DNA of 57,268 nt from a virus. The stretch's first letter is position 1. The number at the start of each line of letters is the position of its first letter. The notes under the pieces are model-generated. The model saw nothing but the letters and a program-made list of their open reading frames with translations. It searched no databases and was not told the origin of the DNA. The translations under genes and the position numbers were made by a program. Of the stretch, positions 43,425 to 50,141 are shown one piece after another. The stretch is from positions 1-57,268 of IMG/VR virus record IMGVR_UViG_3300021964_000075. One strand, given 5' to 3'.

Positions 43425-43739
43425 ATGGCAGTAACAAGATTAGTTCCAGAAGATCCATATAGTCCACCAAATATTCCTGTGGATGATATGAACAACACTC
43501 CATATGTTTATCAAAATAGATATTATCCAATAATGCCTCTTCCTTGGTATCCTATAGATTCTGGTGATACTAAAGATAGATTTGATTTGAGAGTTCTCCC
43601 TGATAGTAATCTTGCAGAACTTGGATGGACTCCTGCGCCAGCACAACCATCCTTTGATCCAGAAACTGAAATGTGTCAGTGGGATGATGAGACCGGTAAC
43701 TGGACAGTATCTACAATTCCAGCAGAACCAGCAGAATAA
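43425..43739 (+). CDS. Proline/tryptophan-rich hypothetical virion-type protein
   Basis: 104 residues rich in Pro, Tyr and Trp (YYPIMPLPWYPIDSGDTKDRFDL), ending in a Trp-containing beta motif (FDPETEMCQWDDETGNWTVSTIP) reminiscent of fibre-tip or chaperone adaptor ends. Late promoter just upstream. No family assigned. Confidence 0.55.
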   Translation: MAVTRLVPEDPYSPPNIPVDDMNNTPYVYQNRYYPIMPLPWYPIDSGDTKDRFDLRVLPDSNLAELGWTPAPAQPSFDPETEMCQWDDETGNWTVSTIPAEPAE

Positions 43740-43743
43740 TTGA

Positions 43744-44238
43744 ATGACTTTTGAGATTATAGATAATGTTCTCACTGAAGATGAATTGATCCCGATCAGG
43801 AACGTCATATTTAATACATCATTTCCTTGGAATTTTACTCCAGTGGTATCATCATTAAATGATAGTGATGATACTATCATGGGATCTTATTATTTTACTC
43901 ATACTTTTTATAATAAATTTCATGCTGATGAATTTTGTCCTGTTTTTGCTCCAGTCTTAAATAAGATTGGTGTGAAGGCATTGATAAGAGTCAAAGGAAA
44001 TTTATATACGTCTACAGAAAAACTGATTCATCACAATAATCATTGTGATTTTCCTTTTGAACATCGCGGTGCTATTTTTTATCTGAATACTAATGATGGA
44101 TTAACTGTTCTTGAAGATGGTACCGAAGTTCAATCCGTAGAGAATAGATTATTACTTTTTGACCCATCTAAATCTCATCATAGTACAACTTGTACGGATA
44201 GTCAGTGTAGAATAAATGTAAACTTCAATTTCTTTTAA
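43744..44238 (+). CDS. 2OG-Fe(II) oxygenase (prolyl-hydroxylase-like)
   Basis: 164 residues, short for the fold but complete in motifs: HHNNHCDFPFEHRGAIFYLNTNDG (H-x-D metal pair), EVQSVENRLLLFDPSKSHHSTTC (distal His) and CRINVNFNFF (Arg for 2-oxoglutarate). N-terminal EIIDNVLTEDELIPIRN is the usual lead helix. Fourth oxygenase here, placed 4 nt after the Pro-rich virion-type protein, which makes that protein a candidate substrate (inference). Confidence 0.75.
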   Translation: MTFEIIDNVLTEDELIPIRNVIFNTSFPWNFTPVVSSLNDSDDTIMGSYYFTHTFYNKFHADEFCPVFAPVLNKIGVKALIRVKGNLYTSTEKLIHHNNHCDFPFEHRGAIFYLNTNDGLTVLEDGTEVQSVENRLLLFDPSKSHHSTTCTDSQCRINVNFNFF

Positions 44239-44242
44239 AAAT

Positions 44243-44578
44243 ATGGAAAAACTGAATAAGAATGATATTGTATCTCCAGTCAATTATGATGTGAATGATT
44301 TTCCTTTTCTAACTTATGAGCAACTTTTAGTTTTAAGACTTGAAGTTGCAGAAAGACTCACAAAACAGATGAGTGAAGAGGAAAAGTTTGAATTTGTTAA
44401 GGAAAGTACTTATCACAGTCTACCATTACAGCATATTGAGATTCAAGCATTATTAATTAAATGTGGTGTTGGTGATTTACTTGATCAAGTATTGAAAGAA
44501 ATTCTTGGAGAAGATTACAAACAAACTGCAAAGAAGACTTCTGAGCTCAGAAAAGAGAATGGTCTTCCACCACCATAG
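44243..44578 (+). CDS. Helical hypothetical protein
   Basis: 111 residues, helical and acidic (YEQLLVLRLEVAERLTKQMSEEEKFEFVKEST), ending TSELRKENGLPPP. Starts 4 nt after the oxygenase gene and precedes a strong hairpin, so it ends this transcription unit. No family recognised. Confidence 0.55.
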   Translation: MEKLNKNDIVSPVNYDVNDFPFLTYEQLLVLRLEVAERLTKQMSEEEKFEFVKESTYHSLPLQHIEIQALLIKCGVGDLLDQVLKEILGEDYKQTAKKTSELRKENGLPPP

Positions 44579-44603
44579 GTACACTTCTTAAAGTGTCACA
44601 GAA

Positions 44604-44628
44604 CCCCTCTGGAAACCCTCCAGAGGGG
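44604..44628 (+). terminator. Terminator-like hairpin
   Basis: Perfect 9-bp stem CCCCTCTGG / CCAGAGGGG with a 7-nt loop, followed by TTATTATAT rather than a pure T-run. AAGTGTCACA sits just upstream (44591-44600). Probably terminates the fibre-modification unit; the AT-rich sequence after it could also act as a -10. Confidence 0.7.
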
Positions 44629-44656
44629 TTATTATATCTGGAGACCCACAGATACC

Positions 44657-44761
44657 ATGAGACTTACAGGAACAGAAAAACTATTGTTCATCTCTTCCTT
44701 TCTTATCTTTCTTCAATGGGGCGTAAGACTTACAGAGAGGTTAGTGTATGCACTCTATTGA
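44657..44761 (+). CDS. Small single-pass membrane protein (34 residues)
   Basis: MRLTGTEKLLFISSFLIFLQ... with one hydrophobic segment of about 14 residues and basic flanks. It overlaps the start of the metallopeptidase-like gene by 14 nt. A GGAG lies upstream at 44640. Small membrane peptides are common among phage takeover genes; function unknown. Confidence 0.4.
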   Translation: MRLTGTEKLLFISSFLIFLQWGVRLTERLVYALY

Positions 44762-45098
44762 AGTCCTGGGTATACAAGAACACTCTAACACCTCTGAGAC
44801 CCTCTCTAGACAGTTGTTTCATTGGTTTATGATGGAATACCTACCTGATAGGAGTATTGACCTTACACTGGTTCATATGGACTTAACTGATGAAGGGGTT
44901 TGTGGGTGGATGATGAGGGAGAGTGATTATGAGTTTATTATTCAAATAGAGGAGACTCTTGAGGGTAATGAATATACCAGAACTCTTCTTCATGAGTATT
45001 ATCACCTCATGCAACATGTTCTGAATATTTCCAGGTGTGAGACCTGTGCATATCTCAGTGAAAAGATAAACCTTGACAAGTTGAACAAACTCCAGTAG
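44748..45098 (+). CDS. HExxH zinc-peptidase-like protein
   Basis: 116 residues. H82-E-Y-Y-H86 in RTLLHEYYHLMQHVLN is a minimal gluzincin zinc motif, and E in CETCAYLSEK could be the third ligand, as in SprT- or ImmA-like compact proteases. It has a good ribosome binding site (GAGAGG). Substrate unknown; a cytosolic protease directed at a host protein is plausible (inference). Confidence 0.6.
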   Translation: MHSIEVLGIQEHSNTSETLSRQLFHWFMMEYLPDRSIDLTLVHMDLTDEGVCGWMMRESDYEFIIQIEETLEGNEYTRTLLHEYYHLMQHVLNISRCETCAYLSEKINLDKLNKLQ

Positions 45099-45142
45099 GA
45101 TAGGCTTGTCCGGGTTGATAAGGAATTTAACTTTAAGTAACT

Positions 45143-45337
45143 ATGAAGACAAAATTTGTTACAGTTCAACCTAAGTCCAATAAAGCAAGGAACCGATTTG
45201 CAAACATGATGGATGGTCTTCACTCTTGTAAAGTTCAACAAGAAGATGATGGTCGAATGTTTCTTGAATCAATCACTGGAAGGTATTTCTTTTGGATGAG
45301 TAAGTTCAATGACCCAAACTGGACAATCATTAAATAA
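45143..45337 (+). CDS. Small cyanophage protein
   Basis: 64 residues, basic N terminus (KTKFVTVQPKSNKARNRFANMMDGLHSCKV) and aromatic C terminus (GRYFFWMSKFNDPNWTIIK). It looks conserved among cyanophages; function unknown. Confidence 0.6.
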   Translation: MKTKFVTVQPKSNKARNRFANMMDGLHSCKVQQEDDGRMFLESITGRYFFWMSKFNDPNWTIIK

Positions 45338-45357
45338 ACACAATTACTAAAAGTAGA

Positions 45358-45546
45358 ATGAACTCTTCTGAAAAACATGACAAAAGAAAAGATGCACTTG
45401 GTCTTTTCGTTGAATCAGTAATTAAACCAGACTCACAACTTCGGAAATGTGCTCACAATCAAGGATGTTATAATGAACTAATGGAATGGAGACAGGATAT
45501 TTTGGAATACCTATCAAATAGAAGAAAAGAAGAGTTTGAGGGTTAA
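45358..45546 (+). CDS. Small helical protein
   Basis: 62 residues, charged, with CAHNQGCYNELMEWRQDILEYLSNRRKEEF. Two cysteines, no known motif. Head-to-tail with neighbours. Confidence 0.5.
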   Translation: MNSSEKHDKRKDALGLFVESVIKPDSQLRKCAHNQGCYNELMEWRQDILEYLSNRRKEEFEG

Positions 45547-45572
45547 ATAGACATAACCAGGAAAGATTGTTC

Positions 45573-45887
45573 ATGTTGTCAACACAGTATCGATTAAAAC
45601 TTGAATTTATTTGTAAATGTATTGCCAATGGTGAAGAAGTCAAACTGGATGATATGGTCTGGGCACAGAAACTTGCTAAGGCAAATACATCAGCCAATGA
45701 GATGTTAAAGATGGCAAGACGCCAACACTCTCAAAACATTGAAGAAGGTAGTATGGACGACTTTATGAACCGTATGGGACTAGGAGATCCCGACCCATCT
45801 AATCATAGGACAGGATTTGATAGTGCTGATGACATTAAAGATTGGTTTAAGAGGGATGATATTTCTGATTGGCGCCAGAGGGATTAG
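45573..45887 (+). CDS. Conserved-looking cyanophage protein
   Basis: 104 residues from ATG 45573 (a TTG two codons earlier is not needed; GGAAAG lies 8 nt upstream). LSTQYRLKLEFICKCIANGEEVKLDDMVWAQKLAKANTSANEMLKMARR is a helical domain, followed by an acidic tail (FDSADDIKDWFKRDDISDW). Function unknown. Confidence 0.6.
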   Translation: MLSTQYRLKLEFICKCIANGEEVKLDDMVWAQKLAKANTSANEMLKMARRQHSQNIEEGSMDDFMNRMGLGDPDPSNHRTGFDSADDIKDWFKRDDISDWRQRD

Positions 45888-45950
45888 TTTTAATATATCT
45901 AAATTAAAATTTAATGAGAATTGTTAAATAAGACAACTGTTATTATATCA

Positions 45951-46061
45951 ATGACTACATCAAACAGAAGAAAGAAAAGAGACGATGAAGGTAAATTTTT
46001 CTTATATGTCGCATTCCATTCTGCATTTGTTGCCCTAGCTAATTTTTTTAATGATGACTGA
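45951..46061 (+). CDS. Tiny basic-then-hydrophobic protein (36 residues)
   Basis: MTTSNRRKKRDDEGKFFLYVAFHSAF...: basic N terminus followed by a hydrophobic segment (FFLYVAFHSAFVALANFF), so probably membrane-associated. Overlaps the next gene by 11 nt. Confidence 0.45.
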   Translation: MTTSNRRKKRDDEGKFFLYVAFHSAFVALANFFNDD

Positions 46062-46245
46062 TCTTTTTACAATTTCTAACGTAGAAGCTCCCTCTGGTGT
46101 CGAATATGATAAGTGGGGGTTTACAATTAAACCTACTATCACCGATACAGAATTAATCTTGATGTGTTTAAGAAATGCTCCCTGTGGAGCAGATAAAAAA
46201 CAGGTAGAAAGATTAGTTAAATACTACGAACAAAATCCTGATTAA
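46051..46245 (+). CDS. Small hypothetical protein
   Basis: 64 residues (ATG 46051 or 46054). WGFTIKPTITDTELILMCLRNAPCGADKKQVERLVKYYE: helical, two cysteines. No family recognised. Confidence 0.5.
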   Translation: MMTDLFTISNVEAPSGVEYDKWGFTIKPTITDTELILMCLRNAPCGADKKQVERLVKYYEQNPD

Positions 46246-46247
46246 CT

Positions 46248-46385
46248 ATGTCTAAAGAACAATGGCAAGAAGTCATTCTATGTGTCAAGAAAGAACAGGA
46301 CAAATCTCTTCAACACATGAACAAACCAAAGTATAAAGAACTGAGTGAAATCTTAGTTCAGCTACAAAAACTACAAAATACCTAA
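46248..46385 (+). CDS. Very small helical protein
   Basis: 45 residues, MSKEQWQEVILCVKKEQDKS... ending LSEILVQLQKLQN; a probable coiled-coil pair. Starts 2 nt after the preceding stop and ends 1 nt before the glutaredoxin-like gene. Confidence 0.45.
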   Translation: MSKEQWQEVILCVKKEQDKSLQHMNKPKYKELSEILVQLQKLQNT

Positions 46386-46386
46386 T

Positions 46387-46635
46387 ATGTCTAAAACTGC
46401 AGTCATTTATACAAATGGAAGTCAAGAATGTGAGAGAATGAGCTCTCTTCTCACTGCACTTCCAGAGGTGTCTGAATTTTTACAATACAGATTAGGTGAA
46501 CATTTCACAGAGAAATCTTTTTCTGATGAATTTGGTGATGAAGCAACATTTCCACAAGTTGCAATTGGAAATGAACATATTGGGAGTATGAAAGAAACTC
46601 TCCAATTCTTATCAAGTGAGGGTTATTATGATTAG
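46387..46635 (+). CDS. Glutaredoxin-like protein (single active-site Cys)
   Basis: 82 residues. Thioredoxin-fold pattern: AVIYTNGSQECERMSSLL (site S-Q-E-C in place of C-x-x-C, only the second Cys kept), YRLGEHFTEKSF, and TFPQVAIGNEHIGSMKETLQFL, where the cis-Pro precedes QV and the GS turn replaces the usual GG. Phage glutaredoxins reduce ribonucleotide reductase; with one Cys here, a monothiol or binding role is more likely. Confidence 0.65.
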   Translation: MSKTAVIYTNGSQECERMSSLLTALPEVSEFLQYRLGEHFTEKSFSDEFGDEATFPQVAIGNEHIGSMKETLQFLSSEGYYD

Positions 46636-46879
46636 TACAGAAACTAAAGAAGTTGTTGTACCTGAGGGTGCAGAATTGATTGATGATGTATTTTATATCT
46701 GGAAGACCAAATATGGTTTGTATTCATCAATGACCAAACAAGGTAGACAGATGATGACAGGATTACATAAGAGTGATGTGACTAGTATGACAAGAGCTCA
46801 TCTCATGTATGAACAGGATGGAACACTTGACCAACACTCAAGAGTTGTTGCTGGTGCCACTATGGGAGTCAAACTGTAA
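46628..46879 (+). CDS. Small conserved-looking hypothetical protein
   Basis: 83 residues from ATG 46628 with GTGAGGG as ribosome binding site (upstream GTG 46616 not needed). VPEGAELIDDVFYIWKTKYGLYSSMTKQGRQMMTGLHKSDVTSMTRAHLMYEQDG suggests a compact alpha/beta fold. It overlaps the glutaredoxin-like gene by 8 nt. Function unknown. Confidence 0.58.
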   Translation: MISTETKEVVVPEGAELIDDVFYIWKTKYGLYSSMTKQGRQMMTGLHKSDVTSMTRAHLMYEQDGTLDQHSRVVAGATMGVKL

Positions 46880-46891
46880 CAGTTTACAGTT
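46872..46891 (+). terminator. Hairpin at gene end
   Basis: AACTGTAA (46872-46879) pairs with TTACAGTT (46884-46891), loop CAGT; includes the stop codon. No T-run. The 3' arm overlaps the -35 of the next promoter. Confidence 0.4.
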
Positions 46892-46911
46892 ATTGATTAA
46901 AGTTGTATAAT
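46883..46911 (+). promoter_or_regulatory. sigma70-type promoter
   Basis: TTTACA at 46883-46888, 17-nt spacer and perfect TATAAT at 46906-46911; the start site would be about 17 nt before ATG 46935, with a GAGG ribosome binding site between. Confidence 0.68.
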
Positions 46912-46934
46912 TATTACATTGAGGAAAAACTTGA

Positions 46935-47156
46935 ATGAAACTACTTACACTTGAAGACTACCAAAAGGCAGGAGAAACTTTCTGGCCAAAATATTTTTAT
47001 GTGGCAAAAGAACTTGGTGAAGGTTCTAAACCAGAAGATATTCTAAAAGTTATGGAAGCTGTTGGTGGTGTAGCACTCAAGTTGAAATTGGAAGAGGACA
47101 AGTCCGGTCCTTTTGGTTTCAACAAAAAGAAAGAGGAAGAAGATGAAGTCATCTGA
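46935..47156 (+). CDS. Small acidic-tailed hypothetical protein
   Basis: 73 residues: LEDYQKAGETFWPKYFYVAKELGEGSKPEDILKVMEAVGGVALK then a charged KKKEEEDEV tail. First gene after a strong early-type promoter; overlaps the next by 14 nt. Seems conserved in cyanophages; function unknown. Confidence 0.55.
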   Translation: MKLLTLEDYQKAGETFWPKYFYVAKELGEGSKPEDILKVMEAVGGVALKLKLEEDKSGPFGFNKKKEEEDEVI

Positions 47157-47547
47157 CATACAATTAACAAAAGTTTCAAAGAATTTTGAATTTGAGAAAC
47201 TCTCTAGAGAAATTGATACAGTTAATGATATCAATACTCTCAAAGAGATGTTAAAATGTTATGTTAAACTTTATCTAAAACAACAAGAAACTGTACAAGC
47301 CATTGGTTTAATAGAAATTGAACCTCCAAGAAAAGAAGGTGAGATTCGTACTGGAGATAAAGTTATTTTTGTTGGTGGAACAAAAGAACAAAGAAATTGG
47401 GGAGGTTGTGACCCTGCACATCATTTAAATGAAGGTGTAACATATACTGTCACAAATGTGGAAGTTAAATCACAACACACTAGAATAGAGTTGAAAGGTC
47501 TTCAGGGATGCTTTAATTCAGTTTTATTTCGAGTAGATGATGAGTGA
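47143..47547 (+). CDS. Hypothetical protein with SH3/KOW-like C-terminal domain
   Basis: 134 residues from ATG 47143 (GAGGAAGAAG ribosome binding site). Helical first half: LSREIDTVNDINTLKEMLKCYVKLYLKQQE. Second half: TGDKVIFVGGTKEQRNWGGCDPAHHLNEGVTYTVTNVEV...CFNSVLFRV, a small beta-barrel pattern. The helical motif recurs in cyanophage small proteins; function unknown. Confidence 0.58.
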   Translation: MKSSDIQLTKVSKNFEFEKLSREIDTVNDINTLKEMLKCYVKLYLKQQETVQAIGLIEIEPPRKEGEIRTGDKVIFVGGTKEQRNWGGCDPAHHLNEGVTYTVTNVEVKSQHTRIELKGLQGCFNSVLFRVDDE

Positions 47548-47749
47548 CAATTATTGGAAAGAAAGATTCTTCTCACTTAAAAGATGGGTAGAACAACAAC
47601 CTAACATTTCAGAGGCAGCTGAAAAAGATTGGGAAGATTTTTGGTATAATAGTATTACAGTACCCACACTAGAAGAAGTGTGGAATGAAGTGGAGGAAAT
47701 TGAACCTCTTACACCTAAAATTAAAGGAGATACAAATGGCATTGAGTGA
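47537..47749 (+). CDS. Small Trp-rich acidic protein
   Basis: 70 residues (Met1 or Met2): YWKERFFSLKRWVEQQPNISEAAEKDWEDFWYNS. Overlaps both neighbours, suggesting coupled translation. No family recognised. Confidence 0.5.
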   Translation: MMSDNYWKERFFSLKRWVEQQPNISEAAEKDWEDFWYNSITVPTLEEVWNEVEEIEPLTPKIKGDTNGIE

Positions 47750-47966
47750 CAGTGTAAATGAAAGTTTGGATGATGCAACATCAAGTCTAAGGAATGCCCT
47801 TGCATTTGCTGCTCGTAGTGAAAAACCATTCATCTGTAAAGAGATTGCAAATCTCATTCATAAGATTGAAAGTGTAAAACAATCAGAGAAAGTTCTTGAC
47901 ATGTTGGAGACCCGTAAAAAAGGTGATAATGGTCTATTTGGTTCCTTCTTTGATGGAGATGAATAA
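47736..47966 (+). CDS. Small helical protein
   Basis: 76 residues from ATG 47736, chosen because AAAGGAGA sits 6 nt upstream. ALSDSVNESLDDATSSLRNALAFAARSEKPFICKEIANLIHKIESV: helical, possibly a bundle. Function unknown. Confidence 0.55.
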   Translation: MALSDSVNESLDDATSSLRNALAFAARSEKPFICKEIANLIHKIESVKQSEKVLDMLETRKKGDNGLFGSFFDGDE

Positions 47967-48053
47967 ATATCAAAACAACCTGAAAACAATCTAAAGAAGG
48001 GAAAGTTTCCAGGTTTTCTGGTCTAAACTATTGGTGTTTCAACACATACTCCC

Positions 48054-48218
48054 ATGACTCTTCAAAACAAAAATTCAAAACTAACTCAAAATGAACTTGA
48101 TAGTATTGAAATTGCTGTAAAAGAGACAGGAATCAGGGCAATTCACCCTGAAAGAATGGAAGCTTATGCTGATAGTCTAGTAGAACGACTCAAAAATATC
48201 TCTAACGAAAATAAATAA
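48054..48218 (+). CDS. Small helical protein
   Basis: 54 residues: LTQNELDSIEIAVKETGIRAIHPERMEAYADSLVERLKNIS. Just upstream of cp12, 20 nt apart. An ATAAATA at 48211 overlaps its stop. Confidence 0.45.
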   Translation: MTLQNKNSKLTQNELDSIEIAVKETGIRAIHPERMEAYADSLVERLKNISNENK

Positions 48219-48238
48219 TAAGAAAACTGACAACCCAT

Positions 48239-48454
48239 ATGGAAAAAACTATCGAGGATCATATTAATAAGGATAAAAATATCCTTGATGATCCCACTAT
48301 CTCACCTCAACAACGTCGTCACATTGAGTCTGAACTTCATGATCTTGAAGAGTATCATGAACACAATCCAGAAGATCATCATGATCCCACTCCACTAGAA
48401 ATGTATTGTGATGCGAATCCTTCTGAACCAGAATGTTTGGTCTATGAAGACTGA
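48239..48454 (+). CDS. cp12: Phage CP12 (Calvin-cycle inhibitor)
   Basis: 71 residues. The C-terminal CP12 loop is intact: PLEMYCDANPSEPECLVYED with Cys57 and Cys66 forming the redox disulfide that binds GAPDH and PRK. The N-terminal Cys pair of plant and host CP12 is missing, as is usual in cyanophage copies; instead there is a helix IEDHINKDKNILDDPTISPQ and a His/Glu-rich linker. Phage CP12 is thought to shut down carbon fixation and divert NADPH and pentose to nucleotide synthesis. A terminator follows. Confidence 0.92.
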   Translation: MEKTIEDHINKDKNILDDPTISPQQRRHIESELHDLEEYHEHNPEDHHDPTPLEMYCDANPSEPECLVYED

Positions 48455-48477
48455 ACCAATTAAATAAGTGCCACAAG

Positions 48478-48500
48478 GAGGGTTGAAAGACCCTCTTTTT
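48478..48500 (+). terminator. Terminator after cp12
   Basis: GAGGGT (48479-48484) pairs with ACCCTC (48490-48495; ends may shift by a base), followed by six or more T. Its loop contains TTGAAA, the -35 of the following promoter. Confidence 0.85.
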
Positions 48501-48511
48501 TATTGTATTAT
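48483..48511 (+). promoter_or_regulatory. Promoter with -35 inside a terminator loop
   Basis: TTGAAA at 48483-48488, 17-nt spacer and TATTAT at 48506-48511, immediately before the 37-bp repeat copy 1. The preceding AAGTGCCACA (48466-48475) matches a motif also seen before 20622, 44604 and 53340. Confidence 0.5.
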
Positions 48512-48512
48512 T

Positions 48513-48549
48513 GTTAGTAACCTCCAAAGTGTCCCAGTAGTGAATCCAC
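48513..48549 (+). repeat. 37-bp upstream repeat, copy 1
   Basis: GTTAGTAACCTCCAAAG... variant with C at position 13 and a diverged tail (AGTAGTGAATCCAC). It lies 45 nt (first base to ATG) upstream of the ligase-like gene at 48558. Confidence 0.85.
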
Positions 48550-48557
48550 ACCACATT

Positions 48558-49439
48558 ATGACTCTCAACACGCATTTGAACCACCCAGAAGATATGATCC
48601 TCACTGGTGACTTGGGTGTCATTAATGCACTTTATGGTGATGCATTCGTCAGCGTAAAAATAGATGGAAGCCCGGCTGTGGTTTGGGGCACTCACCCTGA
48701 GAATGGTGAGTTTTTCGTTTCGACAAAAAGTGCCTTTAACAAGAAGAAAATCAAGGTCTGTTATACCAAGAAAGATGTCATCCAACACTTTGGTCATCAA
48801 CCAAATGTTGAAACTATTCTTATCAATTGTTTGAAGTATCTTCCTCGGACTGAAGGTGTCTACCAAGGAGATTTTCTGGGGACAGGAGGTAATACATCAT
48901 ACAAACCTAACACTATCGAATATGTTTTTGATGAGATTGTAACTGAAAATATCATCATTGCTCCTCACACATATTACACTGGTGATTGTCCTCTCTATGA
49001 GATGGAGGCTCATGCACTGGAGGGTGACCTTTGTGAGACTAATGACTGTAAGTTTGTTCAACCCTTTGTTGACCGTGTAAACTGTAACATTACCGCTCCA
49101 GTCATTGATACTGACAAATACACATTCCTCACAGAGAAAGAGGCTTGTCAGGCAAAGGTTGCCATCAATGCTCTTATCAGGTCTGGACAGAAACTCCATG
49201 AGGTTGACCTGATTGACATCCTTGGTTCACTTCAACTTGCCAATCTTTACCTATTAGTTGTTGAGATGAAGGAAGAACTTATGGAAGACATGATTGTCTA
49301 CAACTGCCCTAAGTCTTACATTGGTGGACTAAAGGTCAATCAAGAAGGATTTGTCATGTCCACAGAGTATGGTATGATTAAACTCGTAGACCGTGAACAG
49401 TTCAGCTACGCCAATTTCGCACAGGGTAGATTTCAATGA
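48558..49439 (+). CDS. Nucleotidyltransferase / RNA-ligase-like protein
   Basis: 293 residues from ATG 48558, chosen because the upstream in-frame start at 48468 lies in the terminator. Ligase-superfamily motifs: K34-I-D-G (VSVKIDGSPAVVWG, motif I lysine), EGVYQGDFLG (motif III-like), NQEGFVMS (motif IV-like) and GMIKLVDR (motif V lysines). It would form a lysine-AMP intermediate; substrate (RNA, DNA or protein) unknown. First gene behind repeat copy 1; the start of a group of short coupled genes. Confidence 0.65.
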   Translation: MTLNTHLNHPEDMILTGDLGVINALYGDAFVSVKIDGSPAVVWGTHPENGEFFVSTKSAFNKKKIKVCYTKKDVIQHFGHQPNVETILINCLKYLPRTEGVYQGDFLGTGGNTSYKPNTIEYVFDEIVTENIIIAPHTYYTGDCPLYEMEAHALEGDLCETNDCKFVQPFVDRVNCNITAPVIDTDKYTFLTEKEACQAKVAINALIRSGQKLHEVDLIDILGSLQLANLYLLVVEMKEELMEDMIVYNCPKSYIGGLKVNQEGFVMSTEYGMIKLVDREQFSYANFAQGRFQ

Positions 49440-49558
49440 GTGATGAACAACTTCAACAAATGGAACCGGTAGAACTTGAACGGTTCTTGGAGGAATGTGC
49501 CGATAAGGCCAAAGAATATGGTGTCTCATTTGAATACTACATGGCGGAGTTCGCATGA
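49436..49558 (+). CDS. Very small acidic protein (40 residues)
   Basis: MSDEQLQQMEPVELERFLEE... helical and acidic, ending YYMAEFA. ATGA overlap with the ligase-like gene and a 4-nt overlap with the next gene, so translation is coupled on both sides. Confidence 0.5.
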   Translation: MSDEQLQQMEPVELERFLEECADKAKEYGVSFEYYMAEFA

Positions 49559-49734
49559 CTGAAACCCAAAAGATCACCAGTGCATTGTCACAAATTGACA
49601 ATCTAACTATTCTTCTTGAGGATAATGAATGGAAAACCTTTCTTTATTCACATCTCATTCCACTCAAGTATGAGCTACAGAGACAACAAGGTCTCTTGAC
49701 TAATCAGACTAATTCCACTAACATTGAAGAGTAA
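49555..49734 (+). CDS. Small helical protein
   Basis: 59 residues: TETQKITSALSQIDNLTILLEDNEWKTFLYSHLIPLKYELQRQ. Looks like a cyanophage small coiled-coil protein; no function known. Confidence 0.5.
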   Translation: MTETQKITSALSQIDNLTILLEDNEWKTFLYSHLIPLKYELQRQQGLLTNQTNSTNIEE

Positions 49735-49747
49735 TCAAACCAAACCA

Positions 49748-49981
49748 ATGAAGACCCTGTTTATTGTTGACCACTTTGTCCCATTCCCACAATCAGAGTA
49801 TGGTGGAGTTTGGAATGTTATTGCCGATGATGAAGATGAGTGTTTTGATTTGATTACATCTGAAGATGACAGTAATTATTTTGAGTATTATGGTGTTTTG
49901 AGAGAAAATATTAGTAAGGCATATAAATATACTATTACATCCGAGGCAGAACCAGGAATTGTTACCTCATTCCTTACTTAA
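49748..49981 (+). CDS. Small acidic protein
   Basis: 77 residues from ATG 49748 (a TTG at 49724 inside the previous gene is less likely). KTLFIVDHFVPFPQSEYGGVWNVIADDEDECFDLI: alpha/beta, acidic. Function unknown. Confidence 0.52.
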   Translation: MKTLFIVDHFVPFPQSEYGGVWNVIADDEDECFDLITSEDDSNYFEYYGVLRENISKAYKYTITSEAEPGIVTSFLT

Positions 49982-49987
49982 ACTCAT

Positions 49988-50137
49988 ATGTCAAACTATT
50001 CAACAGAGTCTCTTCTGATTGATCTTCAACGTACGATAAAACATCTTGAAGACAATATCAAAGAGAAGAACAAAGAGATTGAAAATCTTAAAGGTCTAAT
50101 TTTCAAACTCCAAGACAACATTCAAAAAAGTGACTAA
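49988..50137 (+). CDS. Small coiled-coil protein
   Basis: 49 residues, almost entirely a heptad-type helix (LLIDLQRTIKHLEDNIKEKN, then IENLKGLIFKLQDNI). Starts 6 nt after the previous stop. Confidence 0.5.
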   Translation: MSNYSTESLLIDLQRTIKHLEDNIKEKNKEIENLKGLIFKLQDNIQKSD

Positions 50138-50141
50138 CTAA

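Noticed and set aside
44593-44832. 79-residue ORF over the 44604 hairpin
   Set aside because: It reads straight through a terminator-like hairpin and overlaps two better candidates (44657 and 44748).
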